Assembly: GCA_947628435.1 (NCBI GenBank)
Contig: CANQZW010000006.1
Location: forward strand, 1 to 53,943
Direction of reading: 5' to 3'
Source: an uncultured Bacilli bacterium
Lineage (GTDB): Bacteria > Bacillota_I > Bacilli_A > RF39 > UBA660
Length of the DNA stretch: 53,943 nucleotides
The notes beneath the pieces are model-generated. The model did no database searches and had not been told where the DNA came from. It was given only the letters and a program-made list of their open reading frames with translations. The translations under genes and the position numbers were made by a program. Shown here piece by piece: positions 1 through 10,397 of this stretch; within the stretch, counting starts at the first letter, position 1; each line of letters opens with the position of its first letter.

Positions 1-180
1 CATTTTGCATCATCGTATTATCAGTAGATACGTTATTTTGCATTACGTCATTTACTGGTTGTTGCATCATATTTGCTTGTCCATTCATTTGCACGTTAAA
101 ATCATTTTGCATCATCGTGTTATCAGTAGATACATTATTTTGCATTACGTCATTTACAGGTTGTTGCACCATATTTGCTG
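1..180 (-). repeat. 102-bp (34-aa) in-frame tandem repeat encoding NNVSTDNTMMQNDFNVQMNGQANMMQQPVNDVMQ-type units
   Basis: cattttgcatcatcgtRttatcagtagatac recurs at 1 and 103; the repeat continues off the window edge. Confidence 0.8.
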
Positions 181-661
181 ATTGATCAATCATTGCGTTA
201 CTTTGTGAAAAATTATTATCTTGAGTTTGAGTTTCCATAGATTGTTGTTCATCATATACAACATTATTTTTACCAAATGCTAACATTGGTATAAATATGA
301 ATGGTAGGAATAACATTCCTATTGTATAAATTGTATCTTTTCCAAATTTTTTAGCAACCGCATCATATATTACGAATCCTGCGTATATATTAGCAATTGG
401 GATAAAAAATAATAAAAGATACCATATTGGTTTTTGACCAACTTCACAACACAAAACATACATATTGTAAATTGGAATAATTCCAGCCCAACCTGGTTTA
501 CCTAATTTTTTAAATAATTTCCACATACTAACAAACATAAAAATTGATAATGCAATTGAAATTATGCCTATTAAAGCAGTAAAAATCAATACACCTCCAA
601 CTAATCCAGATGCAGAAGCAGCATTATATCCATAAGATGTATCAACATAACTTGTGTTCAT
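1..661 (-). CDS. DUF5684-like multi-pass membrane protein with Q/N/M-rich C-terminal repeats (3' end truncated by window edge)
   Basis: Not in the ORF track because it runs off the window. Minus-strand ATG at 659-661 preceded by GGAGGTG. Translation MNTSYVDTSYGYNAASASGLVGGVLIFTALIGIISIALSIFMFVSMWKLFKKLGKPGWAGIIPIYNMYVLCCEVGQKPIWY..., typical of DUF5684 (W-K-LF-KKLGKPGWAGIIPIYN). Confidence 0.75.
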   Translation of the reverse strand, partial: MNTSYVDTSYGYNAASASGLVGGVLIFTALIGIISIALSIFMFVSMWKLFKKLGKPGWAGIIPIYNMYVLCCEVGQKPIWYLLLFFIPIANIYAGFVIYDAVAKKFGKDTIYTIGMLFLPFIFIPMLAFGKNNVVYDEQQSMETQTQDNNFSQSNAMIDQSANMVQQPVNDVMQNNVSTDNTMMQNDFNVQMNGQANMMQQPVNDVMQNNVSTDNTMMQN

Positions 662-772
662 TTTACACCTCCTATTTTATTTAATTATATAATTTTTAAA
701 GATTATTATCAACAAAATAATGTATAATTTAACCTTTTTTTACAAAAAATATACTTGAAAGGAATGAATATC

Positions 773-982
773 ATGAAAAATATAAGTATAAGAGATTATA
801 TAATTGATAGTTTTAAGGAAGATAACGAAAGTGAAATAAAAGAATCAATTGAAGATTCAATAAAACAAGGACTTGAAGAATCACTTCCAGGACTTGGAGT
901 TTTCTTTGAAATAATATGGAAAAACTCATCAGAAGAAATAAAAAAGGAGCTTTTAGAAACTCTAAAAACTCATTTAAATTAA
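773..982 (+). CDS. sspI: Small acid-soluble spore protein SspI-like
   Basis: Motif [39 protein letters not shown] resembles SspI (LPGLGVLFEVIW...). Start chosen at ATG 773 with AAAGGA at 758-763 rather than TTG 755. Adjacent to pheST, as in B. subtilis. Confidence 0.75.
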   Translation: MKNISIRDYIIDSFKEDNESEIKESIEDSIKQGLEESLPGLGVFFEIIWKNSSEEIKKELLETLKTHLN

Positions 983-3354
983 TTATCTCTTAGTGTTGCT
1001 GGAATAGTTTCAGTAACTTTTTTTATTATTTCATTGAACTTTTGCATAACCTCTTCTTCAGTTAATGTTCTGTCTTCCTGGGTAAATTTTAAGGTATATG
1101 CTATTTGTTTTTGTGTTTCACTTACTTTTTCACCAGTATAAACATCAAAAACACCAATTTCACTAAGAAGTCTTCCACCTGCTTTTTTAATTACTTTTTC
1201 AATATCTAGTGAAGTAACATTTTTATCAACTATAAATGCAACATCTTTTACTATTTCAGGATATTTATTAGCTTCTTTAAATTTAAGCGGTTTAATATTT
1301 TTATTCATCTTAGTCATTGAAATTTCAATTAAATATATTTCATCTTTACAAATACTTGGATGAATTCTTCCTATAACTCCAATTTGTTCTTTATCAACAA
1401 ATATTTTAGCACTCATACCAGGATGAAAATTTTTATTATCATCTAATACTTGATATGAATACCTATTATTTAAACCAACATAGTTAAGTATATTTTCCAA
1501 AATGCCTTTAGCTACATAATAATCTACTTTAACATTATTATAAGACCATGAGTTAGATACATAATTTCCACTCATTAATATCGCTATTTTTGTCTCTTGC
1601 TTATAATCATCATAATATATATTACTTATTTCATATAAATTAATATCTTTTACATGTCTTTTTTTATTATATTCATACGTATCTAATAAAGATGGAAGTA
1701 AAGTCGTTCTTAAAACTGATTTATCAGTACTCATAGGATTAGGTAAAATAATTTGTTTTTTATCTTCATATATAAATGAAGCGGCCATTTTAGGAGATAC
1801 TAAAGTATAATTTTTATCTTCGTTTAACCCAAGTGCTCTTAACCTTTTAGATATTTGTTTTCTATATCCTATTGAACCTTTATACTCACCTTTTTTTTGC
1901 CTTTGTACAGGTAATGTTCCAACCAAATTATGATATCCGTATAAACAACCTATTTCTTCTGCTATATCATTAACAGTTTGTTCTATATCTAATCTTCTAG
2001 GTGGTATGGTAATAATAAATTTACCATCTTTATAAACATATTTAAAATCCAATCTATTAAGTTCTTTTTCTACGTCAGAATCTTTTATTTTTATACCTAA
2101 AATATCATTAATTTCATCGCTAGTTACTTCTATAATCTTTTTAGCTTTATCAACGTTATCTACTGCAACAATATCTTTTAAAACCTCACCTTGTGCATAT
2201 TTTTGTAATAAATATGCAGCGCGATCTAAAGCAGCATAAGTATATTCATAGTTTAGGCCCTTACCATATCTTGTTGATGCCTCACTTCTTAAGTCATGTC
2301 TTGCAGATGTTTTTCTAATATTAATACCATCAAATATGGCGCTTTCAATTAATATATTCTTAGTATTAGAATCAACCTCAGTATTTTCACCACCCATAAC
2401 ACCCGCTAAACAAACTGGCTTTTTACCATCTGTTATAACGATGTCGTTAGATGATAATACTCTTTGTTTACCATCCAAAGTTTTTATTTCTTCTTTATCA
2501 TTTGCAAGTCTTACTACGACGTTATCTCCTAATTTATCTTTATCAAAAAAATGAAGAGGTTGTCCATATTCAAGCATTACGTAATTAGAAATATCAACTA
2601 CGTTATTAATTGGTCTCATACCCGCTGCAACCAAACGTCTTTTTATAAAATCAGGAGACTCTCCTATTTTTACATTTTTCACCATACGAGCAGTATAAAG
2701 TGGACACTTATTAGTATCTATTTTCAATTTAAAATGATCATTAACGCTATCATTTATTTCTTTTATATCAACCTCTGGTAATTTAACTTTTTTATTTAAT
2801 ATAGCTGCTACTATGTATGCAAAACCAATGTGATAGTAACAATCATTATTATGATGTTTATGAATATCTAATTCTAAAATAGTATCATCTAAGCCTAGAT
2901 ATTTTAAAGGATTTTCTCCAATAGGAGCAGCACTATCTAACTCGGTGATTCCTTTTGCATAAGTTTCTTCTGTTTTTTCTTCCAAACCAAGTTCAAATAA
3001 AGCACAAATCATACCATTTGACTCAATTCCTCTAATATTACTTTTTTTAATTTCAAAATCACCTGGTAATAAAGCACCTGGTAAAGCTACTATAACCTTT
3101 AATCCTTCTTTTACGTTAGGTGCCCCACAAACAATTTGCAATGTTTCTTTTCCAACATCTACCATGCATACGTTTAAATGATCACTATTAGGATGTTTTT
3201 TTGTTGATTTTATCTTTCCAATAACTAAATTATTTATATTATTAGATATAACTTTTTCAATATTAACTCCAAACTTAGTTATTTTATCAGTTAACTCATC
3301 AATATTTTCATTAGATATATCAACATAATCTGCTGTCCAATTTAAACTAATCAT
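979..3354 (-). CDS. pheT: Phenylalanine--tRNA ligase beta subunit
   Basis: Full-length PheT: N-terminal tRNA-binding domain ([16 protein letters not shown]), B3/B4, B5 and FDX-ACB domains. Overlaps the pheS stop (TAATG). Confidence 0.98.
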   Translation of the reverse strand: MISLNWTADYVDISNENIDELTDKITKFGVNIEKVISNNINNLVIGKIKSTKKHPNSDHLNVCMVDVGKETLQIVCGAPNVKEGLKVIVALPGALLPGDFEIKKSNIRGIESNGMICALFELGLEEKTEETYAKGITELDSAAPIGENPLKYLGLDDTILELDIHKHHNNDCYYHIGFAYIVAAILNKKVKLPEVDIKEINDSVNDHFKLKIDTNKCPLYTARMVKNVKIGESPDFIKRRLVAAGMRPINNVVDISNYVMLEYGQPLHFFDKDKLGDNVVVRLANDKEEIKTLDGKQRVLSSNDIVITDGKKPVCLAGVMGGENTEVDSNTKNILIESAIFDGINIRKTSARHDLRSEASTRYGKGLNYEYTYAALDRAAYLLQKYAQGEVLKDIVAVDNVDKAKKIIEVTSDEINDILGIKIKDSDVEKELNRLDFKYVYKDGKFIITIPPRRLDIEQTVNDIAEEIGCLYGYHNLVGTLPVQRQKKGEYKGSIGYRKQISKRLRALGLNEDKNYTLVSPKMAASFIYEDKKQIILPNPMSTDKSVLRTTLLPSLLDTYEYNKKRHVKDINLYEISNIYYDDYKQETKIAILMSGNYVSNSWSYNNVKVDYYVAKGILENILNYVGLNNRYSYQVLDDNKNFHPGMSAKIFVDKEQIGVIGRIHPSICKDEIYLIEISMTKMNKNIKPLKFKEANKYPEIVKDVAFIVDKNVTSLDIEKVIKKAGGRLLSEIGVFDVYTGEKVSETQKQIAYTLKFTQEDRTLTEEEVMQKFNEIIKKVTETIPATLRDN

Positions 3355-4400
3355 TATTTATCCTCCTTTCTATCAAAAGGTTTATTTTGCCTTAAATCTG
3401 TTAAATAAAAGGCTCTTAGATCATTAATACCATACTTAAGCATTGCAACTCTCTCTAGTCCAAAACCAAACGCAAATCCATGCCATTTTTTAGGATCATA
3501 CCCACACATTTGTAGTACTTTTGGATTTACTACGCCAGCTCCTGAAATAGTAATCCAACCCGTGTTTTTACAAATTGCACATCCTTTACCTTTACATGCA
3601 AAACAAGAAATATCAGTTTCAACTGATGGTTCGGTAAACGGATAATAACTTGGTCTAAAGCGAGTTACACAATCTTCACCAAATAAATGCTTAGCAGCAA
3701 CATCAAAAGTGCCTTTTAAATCTGATAAAGTTGCCTTTTCATCAATCAATAATCCTTCAATCTGCATAAATTGATGTGAATGAGTTGCATCATCATCATC
3801 ACGCCTATAAGTTTTACCAGGGCACACCATTCTAATAGGTTTTTCACCCTTTGCTTCTAACATAACCCTTGCTTGTACTGGAGAAGTATGACTTCTAAGT
3901 AAAATTTTATCTCCCTCTAGGTAAAACGTATCTTGTGAATCCCTTGCAGGGTGTCCTTTAGGTAAGTTAAGTAATTCGAAATTATACAAATCTTCTTCTA
4001 CTTCTGGTCCTTCTATTACATCATAACCCATAGACATAAATAAGTTTTCCATATCTTCTACTACCTTTTCTAATATATTAGGCGCTCCAGATGGAATATT
4101 TGTCGCAGGAAGAGTTATATCTATTTTCTCATTAGACAATTTATCATTTAAAGATTTTAATTCAAGTTCTTGTCTTTTACTTTCTAAAGTATCAGTAACA
4201 AGTGTTCTTATACTATTAACAAGCATTCCAAATTCTTTTTTATCTTCATTTGCAACATCTTTCATCGATTTAGAAAGTTCTGTTACCTTTCCTTGTTTGC
4301 CTAAATACTGTATTTTAATATCATTTAAAGTTTTCATATCATTAATATTTAAGGCATCTTTTTCAAAACTTTCTTTAATTAAATTTACTTTTTCTATCAT
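3354..4400 (-). CDS. pheS: Phenylalanine--tRNA ligase alpha subunit
   Basis: Class II motifs HPARDSQDTFYL, RSHTSPVQARVM, GLGLERVAML-like (FGFGLERVAMLKYGINDLR). Confidence 0.98.
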   Translation of the reverse strand: MIEKVNLIKESFEKDALNINDMKTLNDIKIQYLGKQGKVTELSKSMKDVANEDKKEFGMLVNSIRTLVTDTLESKRQELELKSLNDKLSNEKIDITLPATNIPSGAPNILEKVVEDMENLFMSMGYDVIEGPEVEEDLYNFELLNLPKGHPARDSQDTFYLEGDKILLRSHTSPVQARVMLEAKGEKPIRMVCPGKTYRRDDDDATHSHQFMQIEGLLIDEKATLSDLKGTFDVAAKHLFGEDCVTRFRPSYYPFTEPSVETDISCFACKGKGCAICKNTGWITISGAGVVNPKVLQMCGYDPKKWHGFAFGFGLERVAMLKYGINDLRAFYLTDLRQNKPFDRKEDK

Positions 4401-4404
4401 GTTA

Positions 4405-4640
4405 TTCCCTCCAATAAAAAAACTATGAAATCAAGGGCGAAAAATTTTTCCGTGGTACCACCTTGTTTCATAGAATACTATGCACTTATATCTTGTAACG
4501 TAAGAATACGTGATAACTTTATAGTTATCCAGCTCCAAAGCGAATTCATAAGCTATTACCACAAGTTTACACCAAACACTTGCTCTCTTTAGGCTTTTTA
4601 CTTATTACTACTCTTTTTCTTTGCCTTTAAAAACTAAAAC
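4405..4640 (-). promoter_or_regulatory. T-box riboswitch leader of pheST (Phe specifier UUC)
   Basis: Minus strand has AAGGTGGTACCACGG (4451-4465) followed by TTTTTCGCCCTTGATTTCATAG. Stem I contains AGAGAGC...GTGGTAATAGCTTATGAATTCGCTTTGGAGC with a UUC candidate specifier. Confidence 0.9.
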
Positions 4641-4674
4641 TATTATAACATAATAATATTCTTTGTCAAAACAA

Positions 4675-5586
4675 TTATTTTAAATTTTTCATTTCATCTT
4701 TAAATATTTTAAGAAATTCACGAGTAGTATGATTTAAAAAAGTACTATCATAAGCAACACTAAACTTAGTAATAGGTGTGTTAAAATCCATTGGTAATTC
4801 ATAAAGATTTCCTTCATCTATATATTTTTTTACGCATTTTTTTAATCCCCAACCAACACCTATACCTTGTTTTGCAAGCTCAGCGGTAAGTTCGGTAGTA
4901 TAACTGGTAATATTATTTTTTAAAAATAAATTATGTTTTTTTAAAGTTTCCTCTAACCTATTAATATCTTGATAACCTCTCATTGGTAAAATCAATGAAA
5001 AATTCTTAAAACTACTATGATCTTTACAATATAAATCATAATGTTTCTTATCACAGAAAAAACAAGTTTCTAACTCACATAAAACCTCTTCTGTAATATT
5101 AGTTTGCGTTATAAATATAGGATACTGTAAAACTACAAAATCAAGTTCTCTATTTCTTAATTTTTCAAGCATTTCCATATTACTTGTGGCATATATATAA
5201 AATTTAGCATTTGGATGCTTTTCATTAAACTTTTTTATAACGTTTGGTAACATAAATAAAGAAATATGAGAATATATTCCTATTCTTATTATGCCATTTA
5301 AATCATCATCTTTTTCTTTTATAATTCTTTCTCCCATAGTTAAATTATCAAAAGCTGTTTTAACATAATATAATAATTTTTCACCGTCCTCAGTTAATAC
5401 CACGTTTTTATTATTTCTTATAAATAATTTAGTATTTAACTGACTTTCTAATTCTTTAATACCATAACTAATAGCAGGCTGTGAAACATGTAAATACTCA
5501 GTTGCTTTAGAAAAGCTTTTACATTCCGCAACAGCATAAAAAAATCTATACTTATTAAAATCAGAATCATTATCAAATATTCCCAT
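4675..5586 (-). CDS. LysR family transcriptional regulator
   Basis: N-terminal HTH (FFYAVAECKSFSKATEYLHVSQPAISYGIKELESQLNTKLFIRNNKNVVLTEDGEKLL) plus substrate-binding domain. The ORF extends to 5598; MGIFDND is the likely start. Confidence 0.92.
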   Translation of the reverse strand: MGIFDNDSDFNKYRFFYAVAECKSFSKATEYLHVSQPAISYGIKELESQLNTKLFIRNNKNVVLTEDGEKLLYYVKTAFDNLTMGERIIKEKDDDLNGIIRIGIYSHISLFMLPNVIKKFNEKHPNAKFYIYATSNMEMLEKLRNRELDFVVLQYPIFITQTNITEEVLCELETCFFCDKKHYDLYCKDHSSFKNFSLILPMRGYQDINRLEETLKKHNLFLKNNITSYTTELTAELAKQGIGVGWGLKKCVKKYIDEGNLYELPMDFNTPITKFSVAYDSTFLNHTTREFLKIFKDEMKNLK

Positions 5587-5603
5587 AATTAATACCACCT
5601 TTT

Positions 5604-6626
5604 TTATATACTATCATATTTTCTTTTTTTTATAAATACACTATCTTTTAAATTAAAATCACCTGGTACTATTAATTCATCATCAGATTCTAAATACTTT
5701 TTTTCTTTATTAATTACTATTTTAGATGCATTATTATTATATATAAAATTAATTTCTTCTTGTCTTTCATTATATAAAATTTCATTACTATATACTAAAT
5801 TATTAGCGTTCTGTTTACTTATCAATTTATAAGAACTAAATTTTGGATCAACAAGCATATAAGCACATTCGTCTTTAAATTGACGTTTTTGAACTATTAA
5901 ATTTCCTTTTAAATATATGTTTGAAATATTTATTTTTTTAGAATTACTATTATTATAAACAGATAAATCATATGCATTATTTAACTGTTTTACTTGTTTT
6001 TTATTATAATTATAACCATTAATATAATTAATAACTAAGTTTATAACATAATTAACTTTATCCTCAATATTGTCTTGAGGTTTTATAATTTTCATATTAG
6101 GATGACCAAGCCATGCCATTGTTGTTTTTTGATCTAATGTTTTAGCCTCCTGCACTGATTCAAATCTAACTCCATCTAAAGCATATTTTTCTGGCATTAA
6201 ATTTGCAGTGGAAATTAAATCTATTACTAAGTCATATTTGTTTAATATTTCAAAACCATTTAAATTATTTTTTTTCAAAATATAAGCAAAATCATCATCA
6301 GATTCTAAATAAGCTCTATTATCAATAATAGCTCTATCAAGTAAAATAACAATAGGTTTATTTATATTATTATTTTTAGCATATGTTTCTGCTACCGTCT
6401 CCTTAATAAATTGTTTTTTTAAAACCAAGTCCTGAAACAACAAAACTTGTTTTCTATCACCATTTGGTATTATTTTACTTTTTATTAATTCAGTTGCTGT
6501 TTCCGGAATCGGTATAACATAATATCCTTTTTCAATTAAATATTTACTTAACTCATCAAAAACTTTTGTTTTGCCTGCACAAGGCCCTCCTGTTAACACT
6601 ATTTCAAATATCTTTTTTTCTTCCAT
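5604..6626 (-). CDS. AAA_28/TTD14-like NTPase with C-terminal CYTH-like domain
   Basis: P-loop IVLTGGPCAGKT; ...VIPIPETATELI; C-terminal KQRQFKDECAYMLVDPKFSSYKLISKQ...YLESDDELIVPGDFNLKD is CYTH-like. Confidence 0.7.
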   Translation of the reverse strand: MEEKKIFEIVLTGGPCAGKTKVFDELSKYLIEKGYYVIPIPETATELIKSKIIPNGDRKQVLLFQDLVLKKQFIKETVAETYAKNNNINKPIVILLDRAIIDNRAYLESDDDFAYILKKNNLNGFEILNKYDLVIDLISTANLMPEKYALDGVRFESVQEAKTLDQKTTMAWLGHPNMKIIKPQDNIEDKVNYVINLVINYINGYNYNKKQVKQLNNAYDLSVYNNSNSKKINISNIYLKGNLIVQKRQFKDECAYMLVDPKFSSYKLISKQNANNLVYSNEILYNERQEEINFIYNNNASKIVINKEKKYLESDDELIVPGDFNLKDSVFIKKRKYDSI

Positions 6627-6805
6627 AATTCCTCCGATAACTAAATTTTAAACAAAATATAAATTATTGTAAAATACTTATTTTTTATAAATGTTATAAG
6701 AAAAAATTATACTAAAGTAAATAAAAATTATTTATAGTAAGCATTAAATATTTGTATAAACAATAAGTTTAAAATAATATATAATAAATTATATAAGGAG
6801 GAACT

Positions 6806-7324
6806 ATGAATAAAATTAAAACATTAATAAATAAAAAGCAAATAAAAAAAAGAATAAAGACAATTGCAAAAGAAATAGATAAAGATTTTAAAGATGAACA
6901 AATAATAATTATTTGTGTACTAAAAGGATCTTTTTACTTTGTTAATGACATAATAAGAAAACTAAAAAATAAAAATATATTAATTGATTTTGTAAAAATA
7001 AAAAGTTATAGTAACACATCATCTACTAACAATATAGATTTTCAACTAGATACCTCTTTTAATCTAAAAAATAAAAATATAATTATTATTGATGATATTT
7101 TAGATACTGGTAACACACTTTATTTTTTAACTAATCATATTAAAAAAATGGGACCAAAAAAAATTAAAACTTGTGTATTATTAAATAAACAAGCAAGAAG
7201 AAAAAAAGAAATTAATGCTGATTACGTTGGTTTTGAAATAGATAATAATTTTGTTGTTGGTTATGGCCTAGATTATGAAGAAAAATACAGACAATTACAA
7301 TATATTGCAATATTAAAAAAATAA
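6806..7324 (+). CDS. hpt: Hypoxanthine phosphoribosyltransferase
   Basis: PRPP motif IIIIDDILDTGNTL, VLKGSFYFVNDI, DYVGFEIDNNFVVGYGLDYEEKYRQL. Confidence 0.95.
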   Translation: MNKIKTLINKKQIKKRIKTIAKEIDKDFKDEQIIIICVLKGSFYFVNDIIRKLKNKNILIDFVKIKSYSNTSSTNNIDFQLDTSFNLKNKNIIIIDDILDTGNTLYFLTNHIKKMGPKKIKTCVLLNKQARRKKEINADYVGFEIDNNFVVGYGLDYEEKYRQLQYIAILKK

Positions 7325-7354
7325 AAGAATTAATCATTTAATTCTTTTATTTTG
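7316..7354. terminator. Bidirectional terminator overlapping both convergent stop codons
   Basis: AATAAAAGAATTAA-tca-TTTAATTCTTTTATT inverted repeat spans the hpt stop (7322-7324) and the end of the minus-strand CDS at 7330. Confidence 0.7.
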
Positions 7355-7998
7355 CTAATATTTCCTGCCATATCAACCGCTTTATAATATTTATAATTAA
7401 TATCCAAAAGATCTTCACTATAACTATTACCCTCTATTTTTTTCTCATCCCAATTAACACCGTCAAAAGAATACAAAATACTAGCTAAACCAACGTTATC
7501 TAATGCGTTAATTATTATTTTATCATTTTGTTTACTTACGTTAATTATAGGTGCTTTCTTATCAATTTTTACAATAGTTTTATAAACATAACTTTGATAA
7601 CCATTAGAATTTTCTACCTTTATATATACGGTTTCATTCATGCTTTTATTAAACACAAATTTAATACTTGTATTTTCTTTATAATTAATATCATATCCTT
7701 TATCATACCAATTTTTCATATCAAAAGAGTAATAAGCTTTATCAACTTTATATTTACTTTCTACAATAGCAGTAAGAGCAACATCCTCATTAACTAACTT
7801 TTCACCACTAGAATTAATAACCATGGTTATTACCGGATGATCATTCATGTTAGAATTGTTATTTAACTTTCCATTTAATTTAATTAAATTTGCTTGTATT
7901 TTATTTGTTATACCTTTTGAGAATAAAAAATAACTAATAAAAATTATACTTATAACTATTGAAGATAAGATTATAACGTTATTTATATTTTTTCTCAT
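7330..7998 (-). CDS. N-terminally membrane-anchored Ig/FN-like extracellular protein
   Basis: N-terminal TM (NNVIILSSIVISIIFISYFLFS), then KAYYSFDMKNWYDKGYDI / ASILYSFDGVNWDEKKIEG Ig-like repeats and VGLA..YSxDG...YKAVDMAGN. Confidence 0.6.
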   Translation of the reverse strand: MRKNINNVIILSSIVISIIFISYFLFSKGITNKIQANLIKLNGKLNNNSNMNDHPVITMVINSSGEKLVNEDVALTAIVESKYKVDKAYYSFDMKNWYDKGYDINYKENTSIKFVFNKSMNETVYIKVENSNGYQSYVYKTIVKIDKKAPIINVSKQNDKIIINALDNVGLASILYSFDGVNWDEKKIEGNSYSEDLLDINYKYYKAVDMAGNISKIKELND

Positions 7999-8045
7999 TT
8001 TATATCCTCCTAGTCTAATTTAATTATACTTTGTTTTAGAAAAAA

Positions 8046-8071
8046 AAACAACAACATAAAAGTTGTTGTTT
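8046..8071 (-). terminator. Rho-independent terminator
   Basis: AAACAACAACttttatGTTGTTGTTT hairpin followed by T tract on the minus strand. Confidence 0.7.
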
Positions 8072-8081
8072 AAAAATATTA

Positions 8082-10250
8082 TTATTTTAAACCATTTACT
8101 GCTTTATTATAAATATTAACTTCGTTAGAAATTACGTTATACAAGTTATATCCTCCAGCTTCAAGTTTTAAACCACTATTATCTACTTGATTTTTTGATA
8201 GATTAAAATAATTTCTTAAACCATATCCTGCATGTAACTCAGCAAAAAATTCAAAAATATTTGTATATCCATAATCATCACTTTCACTTATAATTTTATT
8301 TTGCTTTAATTGAGATGCTTTATTTTTAAAATAATACGCTGCAGAATTATTACCTGTTTTATTGTGCAACACTTCTCCTGTTATTTTTTGATAATAGGAA
8401 TCCATTGCATGACCAAATTCATGTGTTACTACAGATTTAGCCCAAGTTTCGTCTCCACCAGTCTGCTCACAATTAATAAGAATATAATCTAAAGAACTTG
8501 CAAGTGCAGAAGAATCAGCACCATATTTACTAACATAAGTTTTTCCATTAAGAAGATAAACCCTTGCAGTAGCTTGTTGTACGTTGCTTGGTAATTTTTT
8601 AATTGCACTTATAATTCTATCTGCATTTTGACAAGTGTTTTCTTTAAATATAGTAACATTAGAAGCTGAATTATCAACCGTGTATTTGTTATTTCCGAAC
8701 ACTTGAGATTCTTTTTCATACTGAGGAGTTACTGTCAAACCAATTGAGTCAGTTTTTCCATCTGTTGTAGTAGCAGTTATTCGTGTAACGCCATTTCTTA
8801 TTGGTTTAACACTATACTTTGCATAACCATCAGTTCCTTTATTAGTAAGTTTTACTACCGCAACTTTCTTATTAGAACTTGTAATACTTTTAATTTTGGT
8901 ATTTTTAACAGCTATAAGTCCTTCAAAAGAAGAAGTAACAGGTATATTATTATCACCATATACTGGCACCATTTTTAGTGAAGACTTACCAGGGTCTATT
9001 TTAACCAAGTTATCAACTTTAATTTCTTTAAATTTTTTATATATCTTATTGTTATCGACGTCATAAACATGTACGTAATATGTACCAGGCTTTGTTATTG
9101 TTCTTGTGTTAGCAGCATTTAAACCAATCGTTTCCCATATACAATTATCAGCAGATGGTGCAACACATACTTTATAGTTTTTAAATCCACCTGGATTTTG
9201 TGCTTGTTGTAATACTTTTTTTGCATCAACAACCGTTACTTTTCCATCGTTATTTACGTCAGCAAGTTTTTGTAATGCTGCTGATAACTTATGTGTCCCT
9301 GCAATATGCTGTAATATATAATAAGCATCAACCTCATTTATAACACCATCTAAACTTACGTCACCACGCTTTTGAATCATTGCAGTTATATCATTTTCTT
9401 CTCTTTTTATAACTAATTCTCCATCAATTGCATATTCATTACCAGATAATTTTTTATAACGAACATTATATGTGTTGTTGCTATAACGTTTCGTTGACGC
9501 ACTATCTTTGATTGCTGCTTTCTTTGTGGTTGTTTTTTTAGTAGTTGCTTTTTTGATAGTTATTTTTTTTGAAGGTGCTTTCGTTGTTGTTATACCACTT
9601 ACTGGTATCGTTGCAAAATTTGAATAAACTTTATTATTAGTAGTATCATAAACATGTAAGTAATATGTTCCTGATGAACTTAAAGTTGTAACAATTAATT
9701 TGTTCGAATAATTTTGTGACCACTTACATTGACTAGAACTTTTAGCTATACATGTTTTATAATTTTTAAATCCTGCTGGATTTTTTGTTTTATTTGTTAC
9801 GTTTTTAGCATCAACTGTTGATACTTTTCCATCATTGTTTATGTCAGCTAAAGCAAGTGCAGCACCAGTTAATTTTTTAGCACCTGTTACATGTCTTAAT
9901 ATTAACTCAGAATCTGTTTTATTAACATTTCCATCTAAGTTAACATCACCACGTCTGTACAAAATAGAATTTATTTTGTTTCCTGTTCTTGAAATTTCTA
10001 CTACTCCATCAACGCTGTAACTATTATTTGCGTTTTTTTGATAACGAACACTTACAGTTCTTTTTGCATTATTTGCCAATGATATGGTTCCTAATGATGC
10101 TTTTGCTTTAGTTAAATTATTAACTAATAATCCTGCCGCTGTAATTATACCAATAGCAAATACTACGCATACTGATATAAAAATCTTTCTTTTTCTTAAA
10201 GTTTCATTTGATGGCCTTCCTACGCCATTTTTAAAAATTTTCACTTTCAT
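8082..10250 (-). CDS. Membrane-anchored protein with two dockerin-like modules and C-terminal zincin metalloprotease (ATLF-like)
   Basis: N-terminal TM; RGDVNLDGNVNKTDSELILRHVTG...LADINNDGKVSTVDAK and RGDVSLDGVINEVDAYYILQHIAG...LADVNNDGKVTVVDAKK; zincin motif VVTHEFGHAMDSY with downstream NIFEFFAELHAGYG. Confidence 0.8.
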   Translation of the reverse strand: MKVKIFKNGVGRPSNETLRKRKIFISVCVVFAIGIITAAGLLVNNLTKAKASLGTISLANNAKRTVSVRYQKNANNSYSVDGVVEISRTGNKINSILYRRGDVNLDGNVNKTDSELILRHVTGAKKLTGAALALADINNDGKVSTVDAKNVTNKTKNPAGFKNYKTCIAKSSSQCKWSQNYSNKLIVTTLSSSGTYYLHVYDTTNNKVYSNFATIPVSGITTTKAPSKKITIKKATTKKTTTKKAAIKDSASTKRYSNNTYNVRYKKLSGNEYAIDGELVIKREENDITAMIQKRGDVSLDGVINEVDAYYILQHIAGTHKLSAALQKLADVNNDGKVTVVDAKKVLQQAQNPGGFKNYKVCVAPSADNCIWETIGLNAANTRTITKPGTYYVHVYDVDNNKIYKKFKEIKVDNLVKIDPGKSSLKMVPVYGDNNIPVTSSFEGLIAVKNTKIKSITSSNKKVAVVKLTNKGTDGYAKYSVKPIRNGVTRITATTTDGKTDSIGLTVTPQYEKESQVFGNNKYTVDNSASNVTIFKENTCQNADRIISAIKKLPSNVQQATARVYLLNGKTYVSKYGADSSALASSLDYILINCEQTGGDETWAKSVVTHEFGHAMDSYYQKITGEVLHNKTGNNSAAYYFKNKASQLKQNKIISESDDYGYTNIFEFFAELHAGYGLRNYFNLSKNQVDNSGLKLEAGGYNLYNVISNEVNIYNKAVNGLK

Positions 10251-10362
10251 TCCTCCTAACTTCTCATATACTACTTTTATTATACTACCCTTTAATTTTA
10301 TAATACATTATGTTAATTTTCAATAATTACTGATAAATTTCTTATAAAAAAGTGATAAAAAA

Positions 10363-10386
10363 AACAATAACTGTAAAGTTATTGTT
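10363..10386 (-). terminator. Rho-independent terminator
   Basis: AACAATAACTttacAGTTATTGTT hairpin with T tract on the minus strand, upstream of the 8082-10250 gene and downstream of nothing on +; it lies just 3' of the 10398 CDS end. Confidence 0.65.
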
Positions 10387-10397
10387 AAAAATTATTA

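Noticed and set aside
1-180. Considered as a CRISPR-like array
   Set aside because: The 102-bp period is in-frame coding sequence; no short palindromic repeats with variable spacers.
2336-2781. Plus-strand ORFs inside pheT
   Set aside because: Antisense to a strongly conserved gene; no RBS.
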